Part shown: in pieces, positions 7,122-13,083 of the stretch
Layout of the letters: each line of letters opens with the position of its first letter
Position numbering within the stretch: the stretch's first letter is position 1
Assembly (NCBI GenBank): GCA_012520835.1
Contig: JAAYNN010000096.1
Span: forward strand, 1-13,231
From: Dehalococcoidales bacterium
GTDB taxonomy: Bacteria > Chloroflexota > Dehalococcoidia > Dehalococcoidales > UBA5627
DNA length: 13,231 nucleotides
Direction of reading: 5' to 3'
Notes under the pieces: model-generated
Database searches by the model: none
Seen by the model: only the letters and a program-made list of their open reading frames with translations
Told to the model about the DNA's origin: nothing
Program-made: the position numbers and the translations under genes

Positions 7122-7203
7122 GCTGGAAGGACAGACTATAAAAATGTCTGTATTCAATGATATTTTGCAAATATTTTAAAAAACCTGTGAAAACACAGAA
7201 TAT

Positions 7204-7212
7204 TGCTATAAT
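7204..7212 (+). promoter_or_regulatory. extended -10 promoter of the lipoprotein gene
   Basis: TGCTATAAT is a perfect TATAAT with the TGn extension, 58 nt upstream of the ATG at 7271. No good -35 lies 17 nt before it, which extended -10 promoters tolerate. A second TATAAT at 7231-7236 lacks both a -35 and a TG extension. Confidence 0.45.
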
Positions 7213-7270
7213 TCGCTAATTATTTGGCGGTATAATAATATAGATGTAATATGTCGTAGAGGATAATACG

Positions 7271-8137
7271 ATGAGAAAAATATTGCCAGTTGTGTTAGGT
7301 CTCTTGCTTATGACCAGCCTGATGTTGGCGGGATGTGAAGCCCAATATAACAAAGGCGACAGTGTTACAAGGTGGGGAATGGAGGTCATTTTAAACACAG
7401 ACCTGCCGGAATTCCCCGACAAATTGAACTACTATTCAACCGTTAAACCTGAAGTTACAGCCGAGTGGGTCCAGAGTATAGGCGATAAAATGGGTATTTT
7501 GGATGAAGTCGAGTTTACCACAAGCAGAAATAGATTTATTATGAATCAGGGTGACAAATGGCTCGAAGTCTATGCCGATAACGGGGCAGTTACAGTTCGC
7601 GGAATACATATCCCGCATGAAATAGATGCCAGTCTTTCTTCCTCCGAAAACGCAGCAGCAATTGCCGTTGAGTTTGTAAAATACCTCGGTTTGTGGGATG
7701 ACAATATTTCAATGAATAAAGTCAGTCTGCGTTACGAGGATATCCTGAGCAAACAGGAATGGGGAGTTTATTTCAACCAGGATGTCGGGGGCTATCCGAT
7801 GGTCGGGGTAGCCAAACATTTTTACGTGATAATGAATCCATACGGAACGATACTGAGCGCCGGATTTTATAATCCCGAACTGGAGTATGCCGGAGAAGTC
7901 GATTGCATAACTGCCCAGGAAGCATATGACCTTTTTCTTGACGGTGAGGCTTTGGAGTTTATTTTCTCACCGGGTTTTAAGAAAGTTTCGGTTGACGATG
8001 TTTATGTCGGATACTATATCGAGTCACAGACGGAATTACAGGAGTATTTAATGCCTGTCTATGTCTTCGAGGGCGAACTCATTAGCTCCGGCGGGAATAC
8101 GGAAATATTTCAAGCATACGTATTAGCGACTAAATGA
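7271..8137 (+). CDS. predicted lipoprotein of unknown function, YycI-like C-terminus
   Basis: The protein has 288 residues. Residues 1-21 form a signal peptide (M-R-K, then a Leu/Met-rich core) ending in the clean lipobox L-A-G-C, with Cys22 as lipid anchor. It should therefore sit on the outer face of the membrane. AGAGGA at 7258-7263, seven bases ahead of ATG 7271, supports the start. The mature part is soluble and mixed alpha/beta. I do not recognise an enzyme motif. The last third runs I-T-A-Q-E-A-Y-D-L-F, then V-Y-V-G-Y-Y, then L-M-P-V-Y-V-F-E-G-E and ends F-Q-A-Y-V. This order resembles the repeating unit of YycH/YycI-type extracytoplasmic proteins. That is a weak analogy, because no sensor kinase gene is nearby. 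It is monocistronic, diverging from the thiE operon and converging with yraN across a repeat-filled gap. Confidence 0.8.
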   Translation: MRKILPVVLGLLLMTSLMLAGCEAQYNKGDSVTRWGMEVILNTDLPEFPDKLNYYSTVKPEVTAEWVQSIGDKMGILDEVEFTTSRNRFIMNQGDKWLEVYADNGAVTVRGIHIPHEIDASLSSSENAAAIAVEFVKYLGLWDDNISMNKVSLRYEDILSKQEWGVYFNQDVGGYPMVGVAKHFYVIMNPYGTILSAGFYNPELEYAGEVDCITAQEAYDLFLDGEALEFIFSPGFKKVSVDDVYVGYYIESQTELQEYLMPVYVFEGELISSGGNTEIFQAYVLATK

Positions 8138-8167
8138 CGAAGAGAAAAAACATGGAGCACTATTAAC

Positions 8168-8183
8168 CGCTGTTATGGTTCGA
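8168..8183 (+). repeat. fragment of the CGCYGTTATGGTTCGA repeat (copy 1)
   Basis: CGCTGTTATGGTTCGA at 8168-8183 recurs as CGCCGTTATGGTTCGA at 8326-8341 (15 of 16 identical, same orientation). In this copy the sequence after GGTTCGA is replaced by the TCCCGAC palindrome, which suggests truncation or insertion. Confidence 0.7.
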
Positions 8184-8199
8184 TCCCGACAAGTCGGGA
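8184..8199. repeat. TCCCGAC palindrome, copy 1
   Basis: TCCCGAC, AA, GTCGGGA is a perfect 7-bp inverted repeat with a 2-nt centre. The 18-nt stretch from here to CT at 8201 differs by one base from the second copy near 8614-8631. It follows directly on a truncated neighbouring repeat. Confidence 0.8.
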
Positions 8200-8265
8200 C
8201 TGAAGGATCTGGGGGGTGGGGAGAAGCAGCACAAAGGTTTCTACGGCAAACAGGTAAAAATAATA

Positions 8266-8309
8266 CTTCCGTTCGCCCAGAGCCTGTCGAAGGGTCAAAC
8301 GAACGGAAG
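8266..8309 (-). repeat. REP-like element, inverted-repeat ends CTTCCGTTCG / CGAACGGAAG
   Basis: The perfect 10-bp arms at 8266-8275 and 8300-8309 enclose a core with further CCC/GGG pairing, giving an imperfect hairpin of about 44 nt. Read on the minus strand the core is TTCGACAGGCTC...GCGAACGG. This matches the plus-strand element at 8337-8359, so the two copies are in opposite orientation, as in REP pairs. No T-tract follows on either strand. Confidence 0.75.
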
Positions 8310-8325
8310 AAACATATTTAATCGG

Positions 8326-8360
8326 CGCCGTTATGGTTCGACAAGCTCACCACGAACGGC
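8326..8360 (+). repeat. REP-like element, second copy
   Basis: The sequence is CGCCGTTATGGTTCGACAAGCTC... running to CGAACGGC. Its ends GCCGTT (8327-8332) and AACGGC (8355-8360) are complementary, and GTTCG (8336-8340) pairs with CGAAC (8353-8357). The core TTCGACAAGCTC...CGAACGG is homologous to the inverse of the 8266-8309 element. Confidence 0.7.
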
Positions 8361-8428
8361 TTCCATCATTTAACCACAAGCAGCTTGCGGGATTTTTACC
8401 TCGCCCCAGATATGCTTCGTTCGTCCTT

Positions 8429-8478
8429 CACGAACTCAGTGTGACATTTAGTTAGGCTACCACGAACTCAGCATGGCA
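8429..8478 (+). repeat. tandem-like pair of CACGAACTCAG repeats
   Basis: CACGAACTCAGTGTGACA at 8429-8446 and CACGAACTCAGCATGGCA at 8461-8478 are 15 of 18 identical, in direct orientation and 32 bp apart. Their reverse complements (TGTCACACTGAG...) resemble the TGTCATTCTGAG end of the next element, so they may be fragments of the same family. Confidence 0.6.
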
Positions 8479-8510
8479 ATCAGGAACTTCGCTGTGAGGA
8501 GTACCCACAC

Positions 8511-8593
8511 AATTGTCATTCTGAGGCGAAGCCGAAGAATCTAAGGCTTATCGAATGGCATTTAGATGCTTCGCTATGTTCAGCATGACAATT
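8511..8593. repeat. 83-bp MITE-like element with 14-bp terminal inverted repeats
   Basis: AATTGTCATTCTGA (8511-8524) and TCAGCATGACAATT (8580-8593) are reverse complements with one mismatch. The interior contains GGCGAAGCCGAAGAATC and, on the other arm, GATGCTTCGC, so the pairing continues imperfectly. It has no coding capacity. TGTCATTCTGAG-type repeats are, from memory, common in environmental bacterial genomes. I cannot name a described family. Confidence 0.65.
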
Positions 8594-8608
8594 AAATGTC
8601 ATCTCAAT

Positions 8609-8636
8609 CTGAAGTCCCGACAGGTCGGGACTTCAG
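8609..8636. repeat. TCCCGAC palindrome, copy 2; strong hairpin after yraN
   Basis: CTGAAGTCCCGAC (8609-8621) and GTCGGGACTTCAG (8624-8636) are perfect 13-bp arms around AG. It lies 18 bp beyond the yraN stop and would form a very stable hairpin in transcripts from either side. No T-run follows on either strand, so it is not a standard intrinsic terminator, though it could protect 3' ends. Confidence 0.85.
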
Positions 8637-8653
8637 GAATGATCGATTATTCT

Positions 8654-9022
8654 TTACCCCTCCACCGCATTCCGGTAGTGCTCGATGCGTGAGGGTTTAT
8701 TGTTGCGGTCCAATTCTACGGCAATGAAGTCGATGCGCCAGTTTGATTGCAGTTTGCCTTTTTCGCCAAGGTAGGTATAGGCAGTGTCTATCAGGTGCTT
8801 TTTCTTGCTTTGCGATACCGACTCCTCGGGTGTACCGAATATGTTTCCTGTCCTGGTGCGCACTTCCGTAAATACAATGAAGTCATCTTCCTGTGCAATA
8901 ATATCGATTTCCCCGCAGGGGCAGCGGTAGTTGGTTTCGATAATAATCAGGCCGTTGTTTTTGAGGTATTCGGCGGCAAGGGTTTCTCCCAGCTTGCCGA
9001 CTTCTTTGCGCGAAAGCCTCAA
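8654..9022 (-). CDS. yraN: YraN/UPF0102 family nuclease-fold protein
   Basis: This 122-residue protein is the normal size for UPF0102. The N-terminus has G-x-x-G-E-x-L-A-A-E-Y-L (9-20). The core R-C-P-C-G-E-I-D-I-I (33-42) is followed by V-F-T-E-V-R-T-R (50-57). These are the E-x-D and E-V-(R/K) elements of a PD-(D/E)xK nuclease-like fold, with Glu38, Asp40, Glu53 and Arg55 in key places. The cellular role is not well defined; related folds are Holliday junction resolvases, so a DNA-repair function is an inference. Its ATG overlaps the rnhB stop as ATGA (4 bp), the common rnhB-yraN arrangement. It is the last gene of the operon. Confidence 0.93.
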   Translation of the reverse strand: MRLSRKEVGKLGETLAAEYLKNNGLIIIETNYRCPCGEIDIIAQEDDFIVFTEVRTRTGNIFGTPEESVSQSKKKHLIDTAYTYLGEKGKLQSNWRIDFIAVELDRNNKPSRIEHYRNAVEG

Positions 9023-9651
9023 CGCAGGTACATTCCTTTTATCGGCTGGAAAGTGCGGCGGTGGATGGGGCAGGGGCCGAGCTTGTTGATGCAGGAGATA
9101 TGTTCGGCTGTCCAGTAGCCCTTGTGTTTACATAATCCGTAACCCGGGTACAATGCATCCATTTCGTTCATCAAGTGGTCGCGGTATACCTTGGCGATAA
9201 TGGAGGCACAGGCAATCGAGAAGCACAGACTGTCTCCGTGGGGGATGCTTTTCTGGGGGAGGGGAACTTCCTGCAATTTTACGTAATCTATCAGCAGCGT
9301 ATCCGGCTGCGGGTTTAACTGTTCGATAGCCTCTTTCATGGCCAGTTTCGTTGCTTTCAGAATATTGGTAACGTCGATAATTTCGTTCGATACGATGCCA
9401 ACCCCCCATGAAACCGCTTCTTCCTGTATAAACGGGTACAGATATTCACGCTTTTCGGGTGGCAGCAGCTTGCTTTCCATTACCTGATTAATCCAGTCTC
9501 CCTTAATTTCCAGTGGCAGTATAACAGCTGCGGCAACCACCGGTCCGGCCAGACAACCGCGCCCGGCTTCATCGATGCCGGCAATACGGCAGTATCCCCG
9601 GCTGCACAGTTTTTTTTCTTCATCGAAAGTAGGCTTACAAACGGATTTCAA
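9019..9651 (-). CDS. rnhB: ribonuclease HII
   Basis: The enzyme cuts the RNA strand of RNA-DNA hybrids and removes single ribonucleotides from DNA. Numbered from the chosen start (210 residues), the metal-binding D-E-D-D set is Asp27-Glu28 in G-I-D-E-A-G-R-G, Asp122 in L-L-I-D and Asp140 in H-G-D-S. The family's A-S-I-I-A-K-V-Y-R-D and Y-P-G-Y-G-L-x-x-H-K-G-Y blocks follow. Upstream there is an ATG at 9693 in frame, but it has no ribosome site. TTG at 9651 has AAAGGA six bases before it and leaves 24 residues before G-I-D-E, as usual for the family, so I prefer it. The stop overlaps the yraN start by 4 bp. The 76-bp AT-rich gap after mnmA shows no clear terminator or promoter. Confidence 0.93.
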   Translation of the reverse strand: MKSVCKPTFDEEKKLCSRGYCRIAGIDEAGRGCLAGPVVAAAVILPLEIKGDWINQVMESKLLPPEKREYLYPFIQEEAVSWGVGIVSNEIIDVTNILKATKLAMKEAIEQLNPQPDTLLIDYVKLQEVPLPQKSIPHGDSLCFSIACASIIAKVYRDHLMNEMDALYPGYGLCKHKGYWTAEHISCINKLGPCPIHRRTFQPIKGMYLR

Positions 9652-9657
9652 TATCTG

Positions 9658-9663
9658 TCCTTT
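9658..9663 (-). promoter_or_regulatory. ribosome binding site favouring the TTG start of rnhB
   Basis: AAAGGA on the minus strand (9663-9658), preceded by GGAG (9667-9664), lies 6 nt before TTG 9651. The alternative ATG at 9693 is preceded only by AT-rich sequence without a purine-rich site. Confidence 0.55.
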
Positions 9664-9769
9664 CTCCGGCTTGCATTTCCTTCTATTATACATAATTTTT
9701 CGTGTTGTTGGCTGGCTTTATAAAGTATTTATCATAAATAAAGGGATATATTTAATAAAAATAGCGGCG

Positions 9770-10810
9770 TTAACTCAACGATAAATCCGGAGCTTCGATT
9801 ATACCCCCACCCAGCATCTCATCCCCGTTGTAGAAAACGACCGATTGACCCGGCGTAACCGCCCACTGGGGATGTTCGAATTCGACATCACAAAATCCAT
9901 CGCCAAACTTGATTTTCACCGGTGACTCAGGGGCTTTATAACGTATCCTGGCCGATATCTGCTCTATATGCAACGGGATTTTTCCTGATATCCAACTCAG
10001 CCTGCCGGCGCGCAGTTTCTTTAAAAATAACTGTTCGCGATCACCCAGTACAACCGTATTCTTTTCGGTGTCGAGCCGGACAATGTATCTTCTGCCTGAG
10101 GAAGATAATCCCAATCCCTGCCTTTGTCCGATAGTATAGTAAGCCAGCCCTCTGTGCTGTCCGATTATTTTTCCGTCGATATCTATAATATCTCCGGGTT
10201 CCGTATTTACATTTTCGCTGATAAATTTGTCGCAGTTGTTATTGGGAATAAAGCAGATATCCTGACTTTCGTGCTCGAGAACATTGTCTATTCCGGCATC
10301 GGCTGCAATATTTTTGACCTCTGTTTTAGATAAGCCGCCCAGAGGTATCAGTGAATGTTTCAACTGTTCCTGTTTCAGCATATAAAGGAAATAAGACTGG
10401 TCTTTAAGAAAGTCGGTCCCTTTCAGCATTTTAAATCCATTGCCTGTTTCCAATATGCGTACATAATGACCGGTGGCAAACAGGTCTGCCCCCAGTTCTC
10501 TTGTTTTGGCAAGCAGGGCGTTGAACTTGATGTGATGATTACACAGAATACATGGATTGGGGGTTTGCCCGAGGGCATATTCATGGCAGAAAGGCTCTAT
10601 TACCTTTTCTTTAAATACTTTTTTTAAGTTTACAACGTAGTGAGCAATGTCCAGTTTTGCAGCTACATGTGCGGCAGTTTCGATTGCTTTATCGTTGAAA
10701 TCAGAAACAGCCATGGTAACACCGAAAACGTGGTAGCCACGGTCTTTCAATATCAGGGCGGCAACGGAGGAATCGACTCCGCCGCTCATGGCAACAGCTA
10801 CGCTAGTCAT
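9770..10810 (-). CDS. mnmA: tRNA-uridine 2-thiouridylase MnmA
   Basis: MnmA adenylates and thiolates U34 of Lys, Glu and Gln tRNAs using sulfur relayed from a cysteine desulfurase. The protein has 346 residues, slightly shorter than the usual 360 or so. The PP-loop S-G-G-V-D-S-S is at 9-15. The two catalytic cysteines are Cys87 in T-P-N-P-C-I-L-C-N and Cys186 in E-S-Q-D-I-C-F-I. A-T-G-H-Y (112-116) and K-D-Q-S-Y-F-L (136-142) are also family blocks. The shortening lies in the segment after G-V-T-M (30-33), where longer homologues carry an acidic insert. The ATG overlaps the tmk stop as ATGA. No desulfurase or TusA-like gene is in the window. Confidence 0.95.
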   Translation of the reverse strand: MTSVAVAMSGGVDSSVAALILKDRGYHVFGVTMAVSDFNDKAIETAAHVAAKLDIAHYVVNLKKVFKEKVIEPFCHEYALGQTPNPCILCNHHIKFNALLAKTRELGADLFATGHYVRILETGNGFKMLKGTDFLKDQSYFLYMLKQEQLKHSLIPLGGLSKTEVKNIAADAGIDNVLEHESQDICFIPNNNCDKFISENVNTEPGDIIDIDGKIIGQHRGLAYYTIGQRQGLGLSSSGRRYIVRLDTEKNTVVLGDREQLFLKKLRAGRLSWISGKIPLHIEQISARIRYKAPESPVKIKFGDGFCDVEFEHPQWAVTPGQSVVFYNGDEMLGGGIIEAPDLSLS

Positions 10811-11523
10811 TCTCCTGTATTTTCTACCTTGTTGTCATTGGTTTTTAGATCGGATTCAGCAGTTCCTTCTGCGGAGAAGGTATCGGGAATTTCGATATCA
10901 TCGTCTCTTTTTGGTTTTACCAGTGGTCGCACTTTTAGCCATATTTCACGGGCAATATCCTGCTTGCTTTTTCCGGCATCGATAACCAGCCATCTTTCCG
11001 GTTCTCTGGCTGCCAGTTCGAGATAGCCCCGGCGTATCCTGTTATGAAAGGACAGGCATTCCTTTTCGAAACGGTCGCGTTTTTGTCCGCGCTTGCGCGC
11101 CAGGCCGATGCCAGGCAGGATATCCATCAATATCGTCAGATCGGGTTTAAGACCGCCGGTAGCAAGGTTGTTTACTTTTTCGATAGTTTCCATATCCAGC
11201 TGCCGCCCGAACCCCTGGTAAACCACTGTGGAATCGGTAAAACGGTCGCAGATGACGACTTTGCCTTCCTTTAAAGCCGGGTTGATGACGGTTTCAATCA
11301 GGTGGCTGCGCGAAGCGTTGAATAACAGCAATTCAGCCAGCGGTGAAATAGGGGTATCCTGCCACTTGAGGCACTTTGTTATCTCTTCTCCAATCGGGGT
11401 TCCGCCCGGTTCCCTGGTTTGAATGGCCGGGATTTCATCGCGCGCAAGCAATTTAAAGAGGACATTGGCTTGGAAGCTTTTGCCGCTGCCTTCACCGCCC
11501 TCGAATGTTATGAATAAAGCCAT
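10807..11523 (-). CDS. tmk: thymidylate kinase with acidic C-terminal tail
   Basis: TMK phosphorylates dTMP to dTDP. The P-loop G-G-E-G-S-G-K-S is at 9-16, the T-R-E-P-G-G substrate block at 36-41, and the D-R-F-x-D-S-T-x-x-Y-Q-G motif at 93-104. A lid with several Arg/Lys (143-151) follows. The kinase domain ends near residue 205, the normal family length. Residues 206-238 are an added hydrophilic tail, rich in Asp, Glu, Asn and Thr, that looks disordered. The ATG at 11523 has AAGGA upstream within the end of the preceding gene, and only 2 nt separate the two genes. It overlaps mnmA by 4 bp. Confidence 0.95.
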   Translation of the reverse strand: MALFITFEGGEGSGKSFQANVLFKLLARDEIPAIQTREPGGTPIGEEITKCLKWQDTPISPLAELLLFNASRSHLIETVINPALKEGKVVICDRFTDSTVVYQGFGRQLDMETIEKVNNLATGGLKPDLTILMDILPGIGLARKRGQKRDRFEKECLSFHNRIRRGYLELAAREPERWLVIDAGKSKQDIAREIWLKVRPLVKPKRDDDIEIPDTFSAEGTAESDLKTNDNKVENTGE

Positions 11524-11525
11524 AA

Positions 11526-13064
11526 TCAGGATTCCTTAAAAATACTTACTCTTCTGTTGGGTTCGCGTCCGGTGCTTTTGGACGATAAATTGTTGCGCTC
11601 CGCCACAATGTGCTGCAGCCGGCGGATGTAGGCACTCTGCGGGCTGAGCTCGATGGGCTCATCGCTTTCTCTGGCCCGGTCGGCTGCTGCTTCGGCTTCT
11701 TTAATAGCCTGGCTGAGTATATCGCCCCTGCCTTCGTTTTTGTTGATAATGGCAGCCGGATGAATAGTCGCCAGCATCTGTTTCAATTGCATCGGGGTAT
11801 GCTTGCGCAGCACATAGACCGGCAGATTGGCTGCTTCCGCATCGCGGATTTTCTGTGGTTTATTGCGGTAGTAGGTCTTGGTGGTTATCATCATATCGGC
11901 TTCGCTCATATTATCGACTACGTTTAGAGCTATATGTAAATCTTTGGCGGCCTGCTCCAGCCGGATGCGGTTGATACCGAACGGATAGAGCTTCGGTGAT
12001 GGTTGCTTTTTAACGTGAGTCGCTCCTTTTTCTTTAGCCGGCTTTTCTTTAATACTTACCGCCTCTTCCTTTTTGATAACGACATCGCCGTTTTCATCCA
12101 GGGAGCGTATTTCCATGGCTACCGGAAAACCGCGCAGCAAAGCATCGATGGAAGCCCCGACATCCGGGTGTACGGCCACCCGGTATCTATCCTGTATTTC
12201 AACTACAATATTAAAGGTCGGAGGAGATTTGCGCTCCAGTATGGTCTTCTGGGTGCCGCGTCTTTTGGCTTCCTCATCTCCCAGTGTGACCGACTGAATG
12301 CCGCCGATCAGGTCGGAAAGGGTTGGATTAAGCATCAGGTTCTCGAGCGTATTGCCGTGTGCCGTACCGATAAGCTGTACCCCGCGCTCGGCAATCGTCC
12401 TGGCTGCCTGTGCTTCCAGTTCGGTGCCGATTTCATCGATGATTATCACTTCCGGCATATGGTTTTCCACTGCCTCAATCATAACGGTGTGCTGCATGGT
12501 GGGGGTAATAACCTGCATGCGGCGTGAGCGTCCGATGGCGGGGTGGGGAATGTCTCCGTCGCCGGCGATTTCGTTGGAAGTATCTACGATGACGACGCGT
12601 TTTTTCATTTCTGTGGAAAGCACGCGTGCCGCTTCCCGCAACATGGTAGTCTTGCCGATGCCCGGGCGCCCCAGCAGTAAAACGCTTTTACCGGATTGCA
12701 CCAGGTCTTCGATAATTTTAATAGTACCGTAAACGGCACGACCGGCACGGCAGCTTAAGCCCACTATTTTACCCTTGCGGTTGCGAATGGCTGAAATGCG
12801 GTGCAGGGTGCGTTCAATACCGGCGCGGTTATCGTCCCCGAAGATGCCGATGCGCGAAGTAACATAATCGATATCGTCCTGCGATACTTCCTGTGTGCTG
12901 AGGCAGATATCGTTATTCGGAAAACGCGCCTCCGGGCAGCGGCCGAGGTCAAGTACTACTTCAAGCAGGGCATTTATATCTTCCTGCCGTTGCAGCGGTT
13001 GACGGATATGGGGCGGTAGAATCTCCAGAAGAGCGTTAAGTTCTTCATCAGTTATATTCGGCAA
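11526..13064 (-). CDS. AAA ATPase with C-terminal R3H domain (SpoIIIAA/Ycf45-like)
   Basis: This is a 512-residue soluble protein. The N-terminal part (1-115) leads into a RecA/AAA-like ATPase with Walker A G-R-P-G-I-G-K-T-T (132-140), Walker B V-I-I-I-D-E (206-211) and T-A-H-G-N (234-238), as in SpoIIIAA and Ycf45-type proteins. A Lys/Glu-rich linker (329-358) precedes a second globular domain (about 363-445). The C-terminus is an R3H single-stranded nucleic-acid-binding domain with R-R-L-Q-H (481-485, the R-x-x-x-H signature) and G-R-E-P-N-R-R-V (499-506). The biological role is uncertain; an ATP-driven action on nucleic acid is inferred from the domains. It starts with TTG at 13064, backed by GGGAGGT 6 nt upstream. 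It lies 19 nt after pdxS and 2 nt before tmk. Confidence 0.9.
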   Translation of the reverse strand: MPNITDEELNALLEILPPHIRQPLQRQEDINALLEVVLDLGRCPEARFPNNDICLSTQEVSQDDIDYVTSRIGIFGDDNRAGIERTLHRISAIRNRKGKIVGLSCRAGRAVYGTIKIIEDLVQSGKSVLLLGRPGIGKTTMLREAARVLSTEMKKRVVIVDTSNEIAGDGDIPHPAIGRSRRMQVITPTMQHTVMIEAVENHMPEVIIIDEIGTELEAQAARTIAERGVQLIGTAHGNTLENLMLNPTLSDLIGGIQSVTLGDEEAKRRGTQKTILERKSPPTFNIVVEIQDRYRVAVHPDVGASIDALLRGFPVAMEIRSLDENGDVVIKKEEAVSIKEKPAKEKGATHVKKQPSPKLYPFGINRIRLEQAAKDLHIALNVVDNMSEADMMITTKTYYRNKPQKIRDAEAANLPVYVLRKHTPMQLKQMLATIHPAAIINKNEGRGDILSQAIKEAEAAADRARESDEPIELSPQSAYIRRLQHIVAERNNLSSKSTGREPNRRVSIFKES

Positions 13065-13070
13065 GTCTTA

Positions 13071-13077
13071 ACCTCCC
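13071..13077 (-). promoter_or_regulatory. ribosome binding site fixing the TTG start of the AAA/R3H gene
   Basis: GGGAGGT on the minus strand (13077-13071) is 6 nt upstream of TTG 13064, in the 19-nt gap after the pdxS stop. It is one of the best Shine-Dalgarno sites in the window. Confidence 0.75.
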
Positions 13078-13083
13078 GCAATT

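Larger units (their letters stand above)
8138..8653. other. 516-bp gene-free region filled with palindromic repeats
   Basis: No convincing open frame or RNA gene is seen between the lipoprotein stop and the yraN stop, which converge on it. It holds two TCCCGAC palindromes, two copies of a TTCGACA-GCTC element in opposite orientation, two CACGAACTCAG repeats and a long inverted repeat with AATTGTCAT-type ends. These are listed separately. A G-rich patch (8210-8222) lies beside the first palindrome. The region looks like an accumulation site for small non-autonomous repeats. Confidence 0.75.

Noticed and set aside
7131..7151. ACAGAC / GTCTGT 6-bp inverted repeat with 9-nt loop upstream of thiE
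   Set aside because: Short arms in AT-rich sequence; no riboswitch core or other conserved element accompanies it, so chance is a fair explanation.
7185..7198. Hairpin CTGTG-AAAA-CACAG with a T6 run on its minus-strand side, resembling a terminator
   Set aside because: The stem is only 5 bp, the surroundings are very AT-rich, and no minus-strand gene ends upstream of it; it lies between divergent genes.
8176..8190. GGTTCGATCCCGAC resembles a tRNA T-arm
   Set aside because: No acceptor stem, D-arm or anticodon arm can be built around it, and its halves are explained by two repeat families found elsewhere in the same gap.
8209..8222. G-rich patch as a possible G-quadruplex
   Set aside because: It has only two clear G-runs; four spaced runs would be needed.
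9727..9741. AT-rich palindrome ATTTATGATAAAT in the mnmA-rnhB gap as a promoter or terminator
   Set aside because: Too short and AT-only to distinguish from chance; no -35 partner and no GC stem.
12003..12527. 174-codon plus-strand open frame inside the AAA/R3H gene
   Set aside because: It is antisense to the Walker B region and has no recognisable domain.
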